A stretch of DNA of 64,000 bases, from the NCBI RefSeq assembly GCF_005405925.1, contig NZ_BJHV01000001.1, positions 8,122,001 through 8,186,000 of the forward strand. Direction: 5' to 3'. Under the pieces are notes generated by a model. That model saw only the letters and a program-made list of their open reading frames with translations. It made no database searches and was not told where the DNA came from. Below are positions 1 through 8,458 of this stretch, piece by piece (the stretch's first letter is position 1; the number at the start of each line of letters is the position of its first letter). This stretch comes from Streptomyces antimycoticus. Lineage in GTDB: Bacteria; Actinomycetota; Actinomycetes; Streptomycetales; Streptomycetaceae. A program made the position numbers and the translations under genes.

Positions 1-4
1 TCGG

Positions 5-37
5 CCCGTGGGTTGATTGCCCCGGTCAACCCACGGG
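5..37. terminator. Perfect 12-bp hairpin at the left edge
   Basis: CCCGTGGGTTGA at 5-16 is followed after 9 nt by its exact reverse complement at 26-37. A perfect 12-bp stem is typical of a Streptomyces factor-independent terminator, here probably ending a gene to the left of the window. No U-tract is visible, which is common in this genus. Confidence 0.6.
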
Positions 38-121
38 TTGAGGCGCCACCGCCTTCGTCGGTCCCGCGGGCGCGGCGAATCCCCTGGCTACCCAGCATGC
101 TGGGAGGTGGAGGTGATTGCC

Positions 122-2479
122 GTGGCCGGTGATACCCCGCTGATGATCGTCGACAGCAGTGGCAAGGTGGTGGAGTGGAGCCACCGGGCAGAAGAGCTGC
201 TCGGCCGCCCGGCTGACGAGGTGATCGGGCGCCCGGTGACCGACCTGCTCGGCTCCGCCCCGCCCACCGGCGGTGAGGATGTGGACTACCCCCGCCAGGT
301 CGATCCGCGTGATGTCGCGTCCGGACCCGCCGGCGAAGGGCTGCACATCCAGCCGCTGCCGCGGCACGACGGTTCGGTGGTATGGAAAATCTTCCTGCCA
401 CTGGCGAACGGGACGCTGCCCGCCCCCATCAAGGCCGCAGTGCTCGAAGCGTTGCACGTCTACGCGCCAGGACCACTGTTCGTCATCGACGGCGAGCTCC
501 GCGTGATGTCGGCCAACGCGGCCGCGCAACATATGTGCGGCACGGACCTTCAGGAGGTGAAGGGACGTTCCCTCACCGCCGTATGGTCCCTCTCGGCCCC
601 GGCCGATGTGGAACGGATACTGCGCCAGGTCCTGGCAAGCGGTGCTCCCGTGCCGGTGCAGGTCGTGCCCGCGCGGCCGAAGAACGATCTCCAGCGGACG
701 CACCTTGCCATCTCGGCGTTCCCGTTGCGGGACAGGCTGGGGGCGGTGGTCATGGCAGCCGATGTGACGGATCAGGAGAAGTCGCGCCGCAGGCAGCGGA
801 CCATGCGCGCCGTGCGGGAGCGGGTGGGACGCACCCTGGACGTGGTGACCACCTGCCAGGAGCTGGTCGAGGCGTTGGTGCCGGGCTTCGCCGATGTCGC
901 TGTGGTGGAGGTGGTCGAGCCCGTGGTGCGCGGGGAGAAACCGCCGCTCAGCCCGCTGGGACGGGATGTGCCGCTGCGCCGCGCCGCCTTCGCTCACAGC
1001 GGCGGTGAACGGCAGACCCGGGCGCATCCGGTGGGCGACGTGCGCGCCCTGTTCTTCCCCACGCCCTACACCCAGGTGCTGGTCGACCTCAAGCCCCGCG
1101 CGGTCGTCCTGGGCCCAGACACCCCCTGGCTGGCCGCCGATCCCGCGCGGGGCCGGGCGATCCTCGAATCCGGCGTACGTGCCCTGCTCACCGCGCCCCT
1201 CACACTGCGCGGAACGGTCCTCGGACTGCTCAGCCTCTACCGCGTCCGGCAAGCCGACATCTTCGATGACAGGGACGTCGCCCTCATCCTGGAACTGGCC
1301 ACACACACCGCCCTGAGCATCGACAACGCCCGCCGCTACACCCACGAGCACACCATCGCCGCGGCGCTCCAGCGCCACATGCTGGCCCCGGTTCCCGCCT
1401 CCCAGACCGCGGTCGAGACCGCCCACCTGAACGTGCCCGACGACCAGGGAGGTGGCGGCTGGTTCGACGTCTTCGGCCTGCCCGGTGCCCGCACCGCCCT
1501 GGTGGTCGGCCAGGTCGCCGGCCATGGCATCCAGACCGCGACCACCATGGGACAGCTGCGGACCGTCATGCACTCGCTCGCCGCACTCGACCTGGAACCC
1601 GACGAACTCCTCGCCCGGCTCGACGACACCGTCACCCGCCTCGTGTGGGAGCGGAAGGCGCTGCCCGCGGATGACCCGCTGCGCAGGCAGCCGCTCAGCG
1701 CGACGTGCCTGTGCGTGATGTACGACCCGTTCTCCCGTACCTGCGCCATCGCCTCCGCCGGACATCCGCCGCCCATGCTCGCCGGGCCCGAGGAGACCCC
1801 CAGCGTTCTCGACCTGGCCGTCGGTGCGGCCCTCGGCGGCGGGAGCGGCCCCCCGTTCTCCACCACCACCGTCCCCGTCGCCGACGGTGATGTCCTCGCC
1901 CTCTACACGGCCCCGCTGTCGGCCGCCGACCGGCCCGAGGACGGCACCGGCGGCCCCCGGCTGCTCCCGCGCGTGCTCGCCGACGTCGACCGACCCGTGC
2001 AAGACCTGTGCGACGACGTCCTCTACCGGCTGCGCGCCGACACCCTCTCGGGCGATGCCATCCTCCTCCTCGCCCGCACGCACGCCTTCCCCGCCGACCG
2101 CGCCGCCGCCTGGCCCCTGGACGACGACGCGACCGCCCCGGCGATCGCGCGCCGGCACGCCCGGTCCCAACTCGCCACCTGGGGCGTGGACGAGGACACC
2201 GCCTACGCCACGGAAGAGATCGTCAGCGAATTGGTCACCAACGCCCTGCGCTACGGCGCGCCGCCCGTGCGTCTGCGCCTCATCAAAGATCGGACCCTCA
2301 CCTGCGAGGTCCACGACTCCAGCCACACCGCCCCCCGGCTACGGCACGCCGGGATCGTCGACGAGGGCGGCCGCGGCCTGTTCATCTGCGCCCAACTCGC
2401 CCAGAACTGGGGCATCCGCTACAACGGCCAGGGGAAGACCGTCTGGACCGAGCAGCCCCTCCCACAGCGGCCCGAGTAG
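122..2479 (+). CDS. PAS-GAF-SpoIIE phosphatase with HATPase domain
   Basis: A 785-aa cytoplasmic signalling protein. In order it shows two PAS-like segments (about 5-105 and 110-220), a GAF segment (about 240-395), a PP2C/SpoIIE phosphatase domain beginning near residue 412 (AAALQRHMLAP) and a C-terminal RsbW-like ATPase with the N-box EIVSELVTNALRYG near 698 and the G-box GRGLFICAQLA near 749. Proteins of this build dephosphorylate anti-sigma antagonists and may also phosphorylate them, linking a ligand or redox cue to sigma-factor release. No anti-sigma partner lies beside it. GTG at 122 has GGAGG 8 nt upstream. GTG at 113, with its own GGAGG, is an equally possible start. The gene is convergent with the GH65 gene. 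Confidence 0.9.
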   Translation: MAGDTPLMIVDSSGKVVEWSHRAEELLGRPADEVIGRPVTDLLGSAPPTGGEDVDYPRQVDPRDVASGPAGEGLHIQPLPRHDGSVVWKIFLPLANGTLPAPIKAAVLEALHVYAPGPLFVIDGELRVMSANAAAQHMCGTDLQEVKGRSLTAVWSLSAPADVERILRQVLASGAPVPVQVVPARPKNDLQRTHLAISAFPLRDRLGAVVMAADVTDQEKSRRRQRTMRAVRERVGRTLDVVTTCQELVEALVPGFADVAVVEVVEPVVRGEKPPLSPLGRDVPLRRAAFAHSGGERQTRAHPVGDVRALFFPTPYTQVLVDLKPRAVVLGPDTPWLAADPARGRAILESGVRALLTAPLTLRGTVLGLLSLYRVRQADIFDDRDVALILELATHTALSIDNARRYTHEHTIAAALQRHMLAPVPASQTAVETAHLNVPDDQGGGGWFDVFGLPGARTALVVGQVAGHGIQTATTMGQLRTVMHSLAALDLEPDELLARLDDTVTRLVWERKALPADDPLRRQPLSATCLCVMYDPFSRTCAIASAGHPPPMLAGPEETPSVLDLAVGAALGGGSGPPFSTTTVPVADGDVLALYTAPLSAADRPEDGTGGPRLLPRVLADVDRPVQDLCDDVLYRLRADTLSGDAILLLARTHAFPADRAAAWPLDDDATAPAIARRHARSQLATWGVDEDTAYATEEIVSELVTNALRYGAPPVRLRLIKDRTLTCEVHDSSHTAPRLRHAGIVDEGGRGLFICAQLAQNWGIRYNGQGKTVWTEQPLPQRPE

Positions 2480-4835
2480 CACCGGCACGGTCAGCGCCGT
2501 GGTTCGGGGCGTCTGCCCGGGGGTTGGGCGGGCTCGGGCAGGGCGGTCGGTGGCTCGACGGGGCGGGTCTGGGGCGAGCCCTTGGACAGGGTGATGACCT
2601 CGCCGCCGTGGCTGATCCGCAGCGGATCGCCATCCCCAAGGTGTAGGTGACCTGCGAGTCCGTGATGTCGACCCGCAGACAGCGCTGCCGGATCAGCACG
2701 GAGAAGGCCAGCCGGCTGAGCCTCTCGGGAAGCCGGGGCGCGAAGTGCAGGACGTCCCCGTGGTCGCGCATGCCGCCGAAGCCGGCCACCAGTCCCACCC
2801 AGGTGCCTGCCAGGGAGGCGATGTGCAGGCCGTCGCGGGTGTTCTTCTCCAGATCCGCCAGGTCCATCAGCGCGGCCTCGCCCAGGTAGTCGAAGGCGAG
2901 CCGCACATGGCCCACTTCGGCGGCCATCACACACTGGACACAGGCCGACAGCGAGGAGTCCCGGACCGTCAGCGGCTCGTAGTAGGCGAAGTTGCGTGCC
3001 TTCTGGTCGGCTTCGAAGGCATCGCCGCACAGATACATCGCCAGCACCAGGTCCGCCTGTTTGACCACCTGCTTGCGGTACAGGTCGAAATACGGGAAGT
3101 GCAGCATCAGCGGGTACAGCTCGCGTGGCGTGTCCGCGAAATCCCATACGTCGAGACTGGTGTAGCCGGCCGACTGCTCGTGCAGGCCGAGTGCGTTCAC
3201 ATACGGCACGGACATCGCCTTGGCCGCGTCACGCCATCCGGCGGCCTCTTCCTTGTCGGCGCCCAGCGCCGCGGCCTGCTCCGGGTGGCGTTCGGCCACA
3301 TCGGCGGCGGCCCGCAGGTTCGCCCCGGCCATGAGGTTGGTGTAGGCGTTGTCGTTCGCGAGCGCGCTGTACTCGTCGGGGCCGGTGACGCCGTCGATGT
3401 GAAAGCGGCCCCCGGAGTCGTGATGGCCGAGGGAATGCCACAGCCGGGCGGTCTCCACCAGCAGTTCCACACCGGTGCGCCGTTCGAAGTCGGTGTCGCC
3501 GGTGGCCCAGATGTAGCGCACGACGGCGGCGGCGATATCCGCGTTGATGTGGAAGGCCGCGGTTCCGGCCGGCCAGTAGCCGGAGCATTCCGCCCCGTCG
3601 ATCGTGCGCCAGGGGAAGACCGCACCCCGCAGTCCGAGCTGTTCGGCGCGCGCCCGCGCCGCCGGCAGGGTGTTCTGCCGCCAGTGCAGGGCCTCGGCGA
3701 CGCAGTTCGGCGAGGTGTAGGTGAGCAGTGGCAGCACGAACGTCTCGGTGTCCCAGAAGGCGTGTCCGTCATATCCGGAGCCGGTCAGGCCCTTGGCCGG
3801 GATCGACCGCTGCTCGGCCCGGCTGCCCGCCTGCAGCACATGGAAGAGGGCGAAGCGGACGGCCTGTTGGATTTCCGCGTCGCCGTCGACCTCGATATCG
3901 GCATGGCGCCAGAAGCCGTCGAGATACTCGCGCTGCTGGTCGAGCAGGCCCTGCCAGCCGGTGTTGCGCGCACCGGTGAGCGCCGCCTCGACCTGGTCCC
4001 GGACGGCCGGCAGCGAGCGGATTCCGGACCAGCCGTAGGAGACGAACTTCTCGATGCGAAGCGTCTCGCCGGGGTCCAGGTCCGCGCTGACGGTGAAGCG
4101 CCCCACGTCGTCCGCGCTCTCACTGGAGCTCCGGGTGGATCCGGGGCCCCGCACCACATGGTCGGCCGCGGCCGCGATCCGCTGATTGCTCGCCGCCGTG
4201 TGGTGCACCAGGCGCAACCGCATATCGTCCGCGGCGTGTTCCTCGGGCCGAAGGCACGACTTCAGGGCGGCGCCGACCCGGGGATCGCCGCCGAGCGCGG
4301 GCAGTTGCTCATTGGCGACGAGCTCGGACTGGACGACCACGCTCGTCCGGGCGTCCACCGCCTCCACTTCGTAGGCGACCGCGGCGATGGCGCGCTGGGT
4401 GAAGGAGACCAGCCTGGTGGAGCGCACCCGTACCGTTTTGCCGACCGGCGATGTCCACTCGCAGACGCGGTGGAGCAGGCCGGTGCGCAGATCGAGCACG
4501 CGCTCATGTGAACGCAACCGCCCGTAGCGCAAGTCGAACGGTTCGTCGTCGACCAGCAGCCGGATGAGCTTGCCGTTGGTCACGTTGATCATCGTCTGGC
4601 CGGACTCGGGGAATCCGTAGCCGGCTTCCGCGTACGGCAGCGGATGCTGCTCGTGCACACCGTTGAGATAGCTGCCGGGCAGGGCGTGCGGCTCGCCCTC
4701 GTCGAGGTTGCCGCGCCAGCCGACATGCCCGTTGGACACGGAGAAAACGGATTCGCTCTGCGCGAGTACGTCCAGGTTGAGTTCGGTCTCGCGCAAGCAC
4801 CACGGCTCGACGGCGTAGGCATGGTGGCTGATCAC
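2382..4835 (-). CDS. Glycoside hydrolase family 65 phosphorylase (C-terminus frameshifted)
   Basis: A GH65 enzyme of the kojibiose/maltose/trehalose phosphorylase family. It splits an alpha-glucoside with phosphate to give beta-glucose 1-phosphate. The N-terminal sandwich domain and the (alpha/alpha)6 barrel are complete. The catalytic acid is Glu488 in GVTGPDEYSALANDN. The start is GTG at 4835, overlapping the stop of a 47-aa ORF as GTGA. After VTYTLG the reading frame as written turns into a low-complexity tail and runs 98 nt into the opposite gene. One extra G in the four-base run at 2634-2637 restores the family ending (DGDPLRISHGGEVITL) and a stop at 2491, giving 781 aa. That ending leaves 11 nt before the neighbouring gene, so a lost base is likely. 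Substrate specificity cannot be told, and no beta-phosphoglucomutase gene is adjacent. Confidence 0.9.
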   Translation of the reverse strand: MISHHAYAVEPWCLRETELNLDVLAQSESVFSVSNGHVGWRGNLDEGEPHALPGSYLNGVHEQHPLPYAEAGYGFPESGQTMINVTNGKLIRLLVDDEPFDLRYGRLRSHERVLDLRTGLLHRVCEWTSPVGKTVRVRSTRLVSFTQRAIAAVAYEVEAVDARTSVVVQSELVANEQLPALGGDPRVGAALKSCLRPEEHAADDMRLRLVHHTAASNQRIAAAADHVVRGPGSTRSSSESADDVGRFTVSADLDPGETLRIEKFVSYGWSGIRSLPAVRDQVEAALTGARNTGWQGLLDQQREYLDGFWRHADIEVDGDAEIQQAVRFALFHVLQAGSRAEQRSIPAKGLTGSGYDGHAFWDTETFVLPLLTYTSPNCVAEALHWRQNTLPAARARAEQLGLRGAVFPWRTIDGAECSGYWPAGTAAFHINADIAAAVVRYIWATGDTDFERRTGVELLVETARLWHSLGHHDSGGRFHIDGVTGPDEYSALANDNAYTNLMAGANLRAAADVAERHPEQAAALGADKEEAAGWRDAAKAMSVPYVNALGLHEQSAGYTSLDVWDFADTPRELYPLMLHFPYFDLYRKQVVKQADLVLAMYLCGDAFEADQKARNFAYYEPLTVRDSSLSACVQCVMAAEVGHVRLAFDYLGEAALMDLADLEKNTRDGLHIASLAGTWVGLVAGFGGMRDHGDVLHFAPRLPERLSRLAFSVLIRQRCLRVDITDSQVTYTLGMAIRCGSATAARSSPCPRARPRPAPSSHRPPCPSPPNPRADAPNHGADRAGATRAAVGGAARSRRSSPGRCSGCPSSGRVGRR

Positions 4836-4975
4836 TTTCTACCCTCCAACAGCTCGTAGAGGTCCGACGCCACGACGCTCACTTTGTCCGGGAGGCCCAA
4901 CTTCGCCGTATTCACGATTCTACTGGTGACGTCATCCGCGCGCCGCCGCAGGCTCCCCGAGGCCACCGAGCTCAT
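4832..4975 (-). CDS. 47-aa conserved-looking small protein coupled to GH65
   Basis: ATG at 4975 has GGAG 5 nt upstream. The frame runs 47 codons (MSSVASGSLRRR to ELLEGRK) and its TGA overlaps the GTG start of the GH65 gene as GTGA. It overlaps the end of the DMT transporter gene by 44 nt in another frame. The N-terminus is basic and the remainder looks like one amphipathic helix pair (SRIVNTAKLGLPDKVSVVASDLYELLEG). I do not recognise the family. The tight start-stop overlap with a good ribosome site argues that it is translated and couples GH65 translation to its own. Confidence 0.5.
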   Translation of the reverse strand: MSSVASGSLRRRADDVTSRIVNTAKLGLPDKVSVVASDLYELLEGRK

Positions 4976-5855
4976 CCCTGCTCCGGTCGACACACTGGGC
5001 GAGGCACCGCGTATGGGACAGCCCGAAGATTCCGTACAGGAGTACGCTCAGGCCCAGCAGCGCCGGTACGAGCCAGAATCCGGCGCGCGGCTGCTCGCCG
5101 TAGAGCGTCACACCGAGACAGAAGCTCACCGTGGCATCGCCGAGCGTCAAAGCGGGTTGCGAGCCGAGCAGCGGGCCCCCTTGCATGGCGACCCCGAGCA
5201 GGAACAGGGAAAAGGCGCCGACAGCCGCGAAGCTGTACGTCTGCCACGCGGTGAAAAAGGCGACGGCACCCTGATCGGAGAGAATGTTCATGGCCGACTT
5301 GACCAGCGCGGCGGTGACGGCGTTTCCGATGGCCGCCGCTGCCGCGAGGCAGGCCGCTCGCATCAGACCGGTGGGGCGCCGCAGACCGGCGAGAACGAGG
5401 GCGGCACCGACCCCTCCGGTGACCGCGAGCCCCGGCACCCACCAGATCCCGGGCACCTGGTCTCGCCCTCCGGTGGGGGCCAGGGAGAAGAGGACCAGAG
5501 CCAGCCCACCGACGATGCAGGCCACACACATCCATGCCTTGCGCGTCACACCGACGCGGAAGACGATCCCTCCGATCACCAGCGCCAGCGGAAGTTCGAG
5601 AATGAAGATGGGCTGCACGGTGGCCAGCGATCCGGTGGCCAGCGCGAGGGCCTGAAAAAGGGCGGCGAAGACAACACCGAGCATTCCGCCGAACCAGACC
5701 GGAGTGTGCAGAAGGTCGCGGACCAGCCCGAGGCGCAATGATCGTGACGCCGGAACAGTGAGCGCGGCGCGGCGCTGCAACACCGTCCCGAGTGCGTTGC
5801 TGCCGGCCGCGAGCAGGGCGAACACGATGGACAGCACGATCGTCGTCGTCACCAT
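4932..5855 (-). CDS. DMT-superfamily (EamA-like) membrane transporter
   Basis: A 307-aa membrane protein with about nine or ten hydrophobic helices, beginning MVTTTIVLSIVFALLAAGSNALG and matching the duplicated EamA/DMT layout. Streptomyces homologs are usually annotated only as DMT transporters. The substrate is unknown. ATG at 5855 has AGGAG 8 nt upstream, so longer upstream in-frame readings are not needed. It is followed on the same strand by the 47-aa ORF and the GH65 gene, with overlaps, so the three may be cotranscribed. A sugar or metabolite exporter feeding GH65 is possible but not shown. Confidence 0.8.
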   Translation of the reverse strand: MVTTTIVLSIVFALLAAGSNALGTVLQRRAALTVPASRSLRLGLVRDLLHTPVWFGGMLGVVFAALFQALALATGSLATVQPIFILELPLALVIGGIVFRVGVTRKAWMCVACIVGGLALVLFSLAPTGGRDQVPGIWWVPGLAVTGGVGAALVLAGLRRPTGLMRAACLAAAAAIGNAVTAALVKSAMNILSDQGAVAFFTAWQTYSFAAVGAFSLFLLGVAMQGGPLLGSQPALTLGDATVSFCLGVTLYGEQPRAGFWLVPALLGLSVLLYGIFGLSHTRCLAQCVDRSRDELGGLGEPAAARG

Positions 5856-5937
5856 GGGCACCACTCCTGGGCTCGCGTACTTCTCTCCTGGTGCGCTCCC
5901 TGGGCCCTTCCGCCAGGCTACACAGATCGCGCGCGGC

Positions 5938-5970
5938 GATGGCCTCCGCCGATTGCCGGCGGAGGCCATC
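5938..5970 (-). terminator. Perfect 14-bp hairpin terminator after the SDR gene
   Basis: GATGGCCTCCGCCG at 5938-5951 and its exact complement at 5957-5970 enclose a 5-nt loop. It lies 71 nt after the stop of the minus-strand SDR and upstream of the DMT transporter start, separating the two units. Confidence 0.75.
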
Positions 5971-6040
5971 AGAGGGCCACCGGCCCTGGATCCTCCCGGT
6001 GGGCGAGACCCAGGGCCGTGCAGCCGCCGTCCGTGCCGGG

Positions 6041-6793
6041 TCAGACGGCCACGCGGCCGCCGTCGACCGGCAGCACCGCGCCCTGGACGAAGCTCGCCGC
6101 CTCGCTCGCCAGGAAGGTGATGGCCTCGGCGATCTCCTCGGGCGCGGCGGGCCGCCCTGCGGGGGCCTGCGCGGCGAGAGCCGTCAGATCCTCACCCATA
6201 CCGGCCGTGCCCTCCGTGCGGGTCGGCCCCGGCTCGACGGCGTTGAACCGGACCCCGCGCGGGCCGTACTCGGCGGCCCACGACTTGGTGAGCAGGTTCA
6301 GCGCCGCCTTGCTCGATCCGTACAGCGCCATCCCCGGCGCCCCGTACTCGGCGACCATGGTGCTCACGTTGATGACCGCCCCGTAGCCGCGCTCCGCCAT
6401 CGCCGGGGCGAGCTCCGCCACCAGGTAGAACGGCGCCTTCACATTCAGCGCGTAGACGGTGTCGACATCGCTGTGCGGCGTCTGGTCCGTCGGCCCGAAC
6501 GGGAAGATCCCGGCGTTGTTGACCAGGACGTCGACCCGGCCACCGCCCAGTTCCCGGGCCTCGCGGGCCAGCTTGCGCACGGACTCGGCGTCCCGCAGAT
6601 CAGCGGCGACGAAGTCCGCCTTGCCACCACGGCCGCGGATGGAGCCGACCACTGCCTCACCGCGCGCCCTGTCCCGGCCCGCGACCAGCACATGCGCGCC
6701 CCGTTCGGCCAGCTTCGCCGCGGTGGCCGCACCGATACCGCTGGTCGCCCCGGTCACCAATGCGACGCTCCCGGCAAGGTATGCAGAACTCAT
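6041..6793 (-). CDS. SDR family NAD(P)-dependent oxidoreductase
   Basis: A 250-aa classical short-chain dehydrogenase, cytoplasmic. It has the cofactor motif TGATSGIG (15-22), NNAG (92-95), catalytic Ser144, Tyr158 and Lys162 (YGSSK), and the C-terminal VDGG signature. ATG at 6793 with AAGGA 8 nt upstream is the best start. The substrate is unknown. The N-terminal 50 residues resemble the truncated SDR at 39013 and the SDR at 44692, so the window contains several paralogs. The Ppx/GppA gene lies 225 bp upstream on the same strand. Confidence 0.9.
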   Translation of the reverse strand: MSSAYLAGSVALVTGATSGIGAATAAKLAERGAHVLVAGRDRARGEAVVGSIRGRGGKADFVAADLRDAESVRKLAREARELGGGRVDVLVNNAGIFPFGPTDQTPHSDVDTVYALNVKAPFYLVAELAPAMAERGYGAVINVSTMVAEYGAPGMALYGSSKAALNLLTKSWAAEYGPRGVRFNAVEPGPTRTEGTAGMGEDLTALAAQAPAGRPAAPEEIAEAITFLASEAASFVQGAVLPVDGGRVAV

Positions 6794-6956
6794 CAGCCAA
6801 TCCTTCGCTTGTATCACGGGTATTCCACGGGAGGGCGATATCGCTTCCCCCGCTGATCGCCGGCTCATTGCCGTGGCGATGTCCGTTACAAGCGCGGGTG
6901 GCCTGCCGATGATGTCGCTCGGCCATAGGAGAAGCCAATGGCGGCCATAATCCGTG

Positions 6957-6996
6957 GATCGGCCGGTCCGGCACCGTGCCCGATCGGCCGGTCCGG
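6957..6996. repeat. Two 15-bp direct repeats
   Basis: GATCGGCCGGTCCGG occurs at 6957-6971 and again at 6982-6996, a 25-bp period, between the Ppx/GppA stop and the SDR start. It could be a regulatory site for the SDR or a simple duplication. Confidence 0.5.
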
Positions 6997-7018
6997 GCGA
7001 TGCCGCGGCCTCCCGTTC

Positions 7019-8041
7019 TCATGCGTCGGCCGCCACCGCCTCGATCCCGTGGATCCGCCGGTGGTCGGCGAGGGCCGGGAGCGAGGTGAGCGCCGGGGGA
7101 GCGGGAGGCTCGCCTTCGAGGCCGGAGACGTAGTCGAGCAGGACGCCCTCGCGAAGGCCCCACGGGCAGGTGATGAGCCGCTCCACCTCCATGACCTCCA
7201 TGACGGCCTCCGCGACGATCGCACCGGCCAGGGACTGACGCGCCCTGGAGGCCGAGATGCCGCGCAGTCTCGCTCGCTGCTCGTCCGTCTTGGCCGCGAG
7301 TTGGGGCACCCAGGGCCCCAGGTCCTTCCGGCCGAGCATGTGGGGCGCGGGCAGGCCGTTGTGGGGCTGTGGCTTTCCGGCGAGGCGGGCCAGTTGCGTG
7401 AAGGTCCTCGATGTGGCGACGCAGGAGGCGGGCGCGGGCTGGGCGCGCAGTTCGGCCGTGCACTGGCCGAGCACGGAGCGTACGTGCCGGCGCAACGCGC
7501 TGACGTCCCGCTTCTTCACCGGTGTGGCATCGGGCAGATGGTGTCGGGTGAGCCGGTCGGCGCCCAGGGGCAGGGAGACGGCAAGGTCGGGGTATCTGCC
7601 GCCGCCGCAGGCGATTTCCAGCGAGCCACCACCGATGTCGAGGAGCAGGATCCGCCCCGCCGACCAGCCGAGCCAGCCGCGTGCCGCCCTGAACGTCAGC
7701 CGTGCCTCCTCCTCGCCGGCCATGAAACCCACGCGGATACCGGTGGCGGCCTCGATCTCGCCGAGCACGGCGTCCCGGTTGGTCGCGTCCCGCACCGCCG
7801 ATGTGGCGAAGGGGATCAGGCGGTCGACATGGTGGGCGAGAGCGGCCGCGGCACTCGCGGTCACGGCGCCGACCAGGGACCGGACCGCGTCAGGCCGGAT
7901 CACCCCCTGGCGATCGGTCGCCTCGGCCACACGGACCGGCTGTTTCCACGACGCCACCGGCTCCGGGGGCCTGCCCGGAGCCAGCTCGGCGATCATGAGG
8001 TGGACCGTACGGGATCCGATGTCGATCACTCCACAGCGCAT
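7019..8041 (-). CDS. Ppx/GppA family phosphatase
   Basis: A 340-aa member of the exopolyphosphatase/guanosine pentaphosphatase family (ASKHA fold). The N-terminal phosphate loop DIGSRTVHL (7-15), the acidic GEEEARL stretch (109-115) and the second loop DIGGGS (135-140) are present. These enzymes hydrolyse polyphosphate or pppGpp and take part in starvation signalling. The length fits the short actinobacterial form, which lacks the C-terminal HD-like domain. ATG at 8041 is chosen. GTG at 8059 is possible and neither has a strong ribosome site. No ppk or rel gene lies nearby. Confidence 0.88.
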   Translation of the reverse strand: MRCGVIDIGSRTVHLMIAELAPGRPPEPVASWKQPVRVAEATDRQGVIRPDAVRSLVGAVTASAAAALAHHVDRLIPFATSAVRDATNRDAVLGEIEAATGIRVGFMAGEEEARLTFRAARGWLGWSAGRILLLDIGGGSLEIACGGGRYPDLAVSLPLGADRLTRHHLPDATPVKKRDVSALRRHVRSVLGQCTAELRAQPAPASCVATSRTFTQLARLAGKPQPHNGLPAPHMLGRKDLGPWVPQLAAKTDEQRARLRGISASRARQSLAGAIVAEAVMEVMEVERLITCPWGLREGVLLDYVSGLEGEPPAPPALTSLPALADHRRIHGIEAVAADA

Positions 8042-8191
8042 ATGCCCTGAGTGCCCCACCCGCCGCGAGTTCAGACCTCCGTTGATCGCGCTTCACCTGG
8101 AGAACACCTGCACAGGGGGTTGCGCGATGCTCCGGCGGCGACGGCCGGGTGACGACGGAGCGGCGGGGCGCGGGTGAGGCGGCTGGGCTCT

Positions 8192-8248
8192 GCTACGTCG
8201 CGTCCGCTCTGCTACGTCGCGTCCGATCCGCTACGTCGCGTCCGATCC
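8192..8248. repeat. Three 19-bp tandem repeats spanning a stop codon
   Basis: The unit GCTACGTCGCGTCCGATCC occurs three times at 8192-8210 (two changes), 8211-8229 and 8230-8248. The last copy contains the stop codon of the CDGSH gene, so the 3' end of that gene appears to have been duplicated outward. Confidence 0.8.
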
Positions 8249-8458
8249 GCGCCGCGACCTCGGCGGCCTGCGGCGGTGGCTGGTATCGCACCACGGGTAG
8301 CGGGCGCTGCGGCCGCACAGGCACACGGCCACCGTGAAGCGGTCGGAGCGCACCACGCTGCCGTCGGGCAGGGTGATCTCGACCGGCCCCTCGATCAGCA
8401 TCGGGCCATCGGTCCCCAGCCGCACCCGCACCGCGCGGTCAGGTTCGTCGTTCGGCAC
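8231..8458 (-). CDS. CDGSH iron-sulfur domain protein
   Basis: A 75-aa protein whose core CLCGRSARYPWCDTSH fits the CDGSH pattern C-x-C-x2-S-x3-P-x-C-D-x-S-H, which binds a [2Fe-2S] cluster through three Cys and one His. The usual Gly of CDGSH is Thr here. The family is linked to redox sensing and Fe-S transfer. It starts inside the end of the methyltransferase gene (20-nt overlap), so the two form a coupled pair. The last 15 residues are Arg-rich and run into the tandem repeat that holds the stop codon. Confidence 0.85.
   Translation of the reverse strand: MPNDEPDRAVRVRLGTDGPMLIEGPVEITLPDGSVVRSDRFTVAVCLCGRSARYPWCDTSHRRRPPRSRRGSDAT

Noticed and set aside
26..2326. Long open frame on the strand opposite the SpoIIE-type gene
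   Set aside because: It mirrors the codon bias of the plus-strand gene, has no domain motifs and no ribosome site.
2745..4511. 588-codon open frame opposite GH65
   Set aside because: Shadow of GH65 in high-GC DNA. The reverse strand has the complete catalytic motifs.
6018..6856. Plus-strand frames opposite the SDR
   Set aside because: Codon-bias shadows. The minus strand has TGATSGIG, YGSSK and a ribosome site.
8130..8260. Tandem repeats considered as a CRISPR array
   Set aside because: Units abut without spacers and are only 19 bp, so this is a simple tandem repeat.
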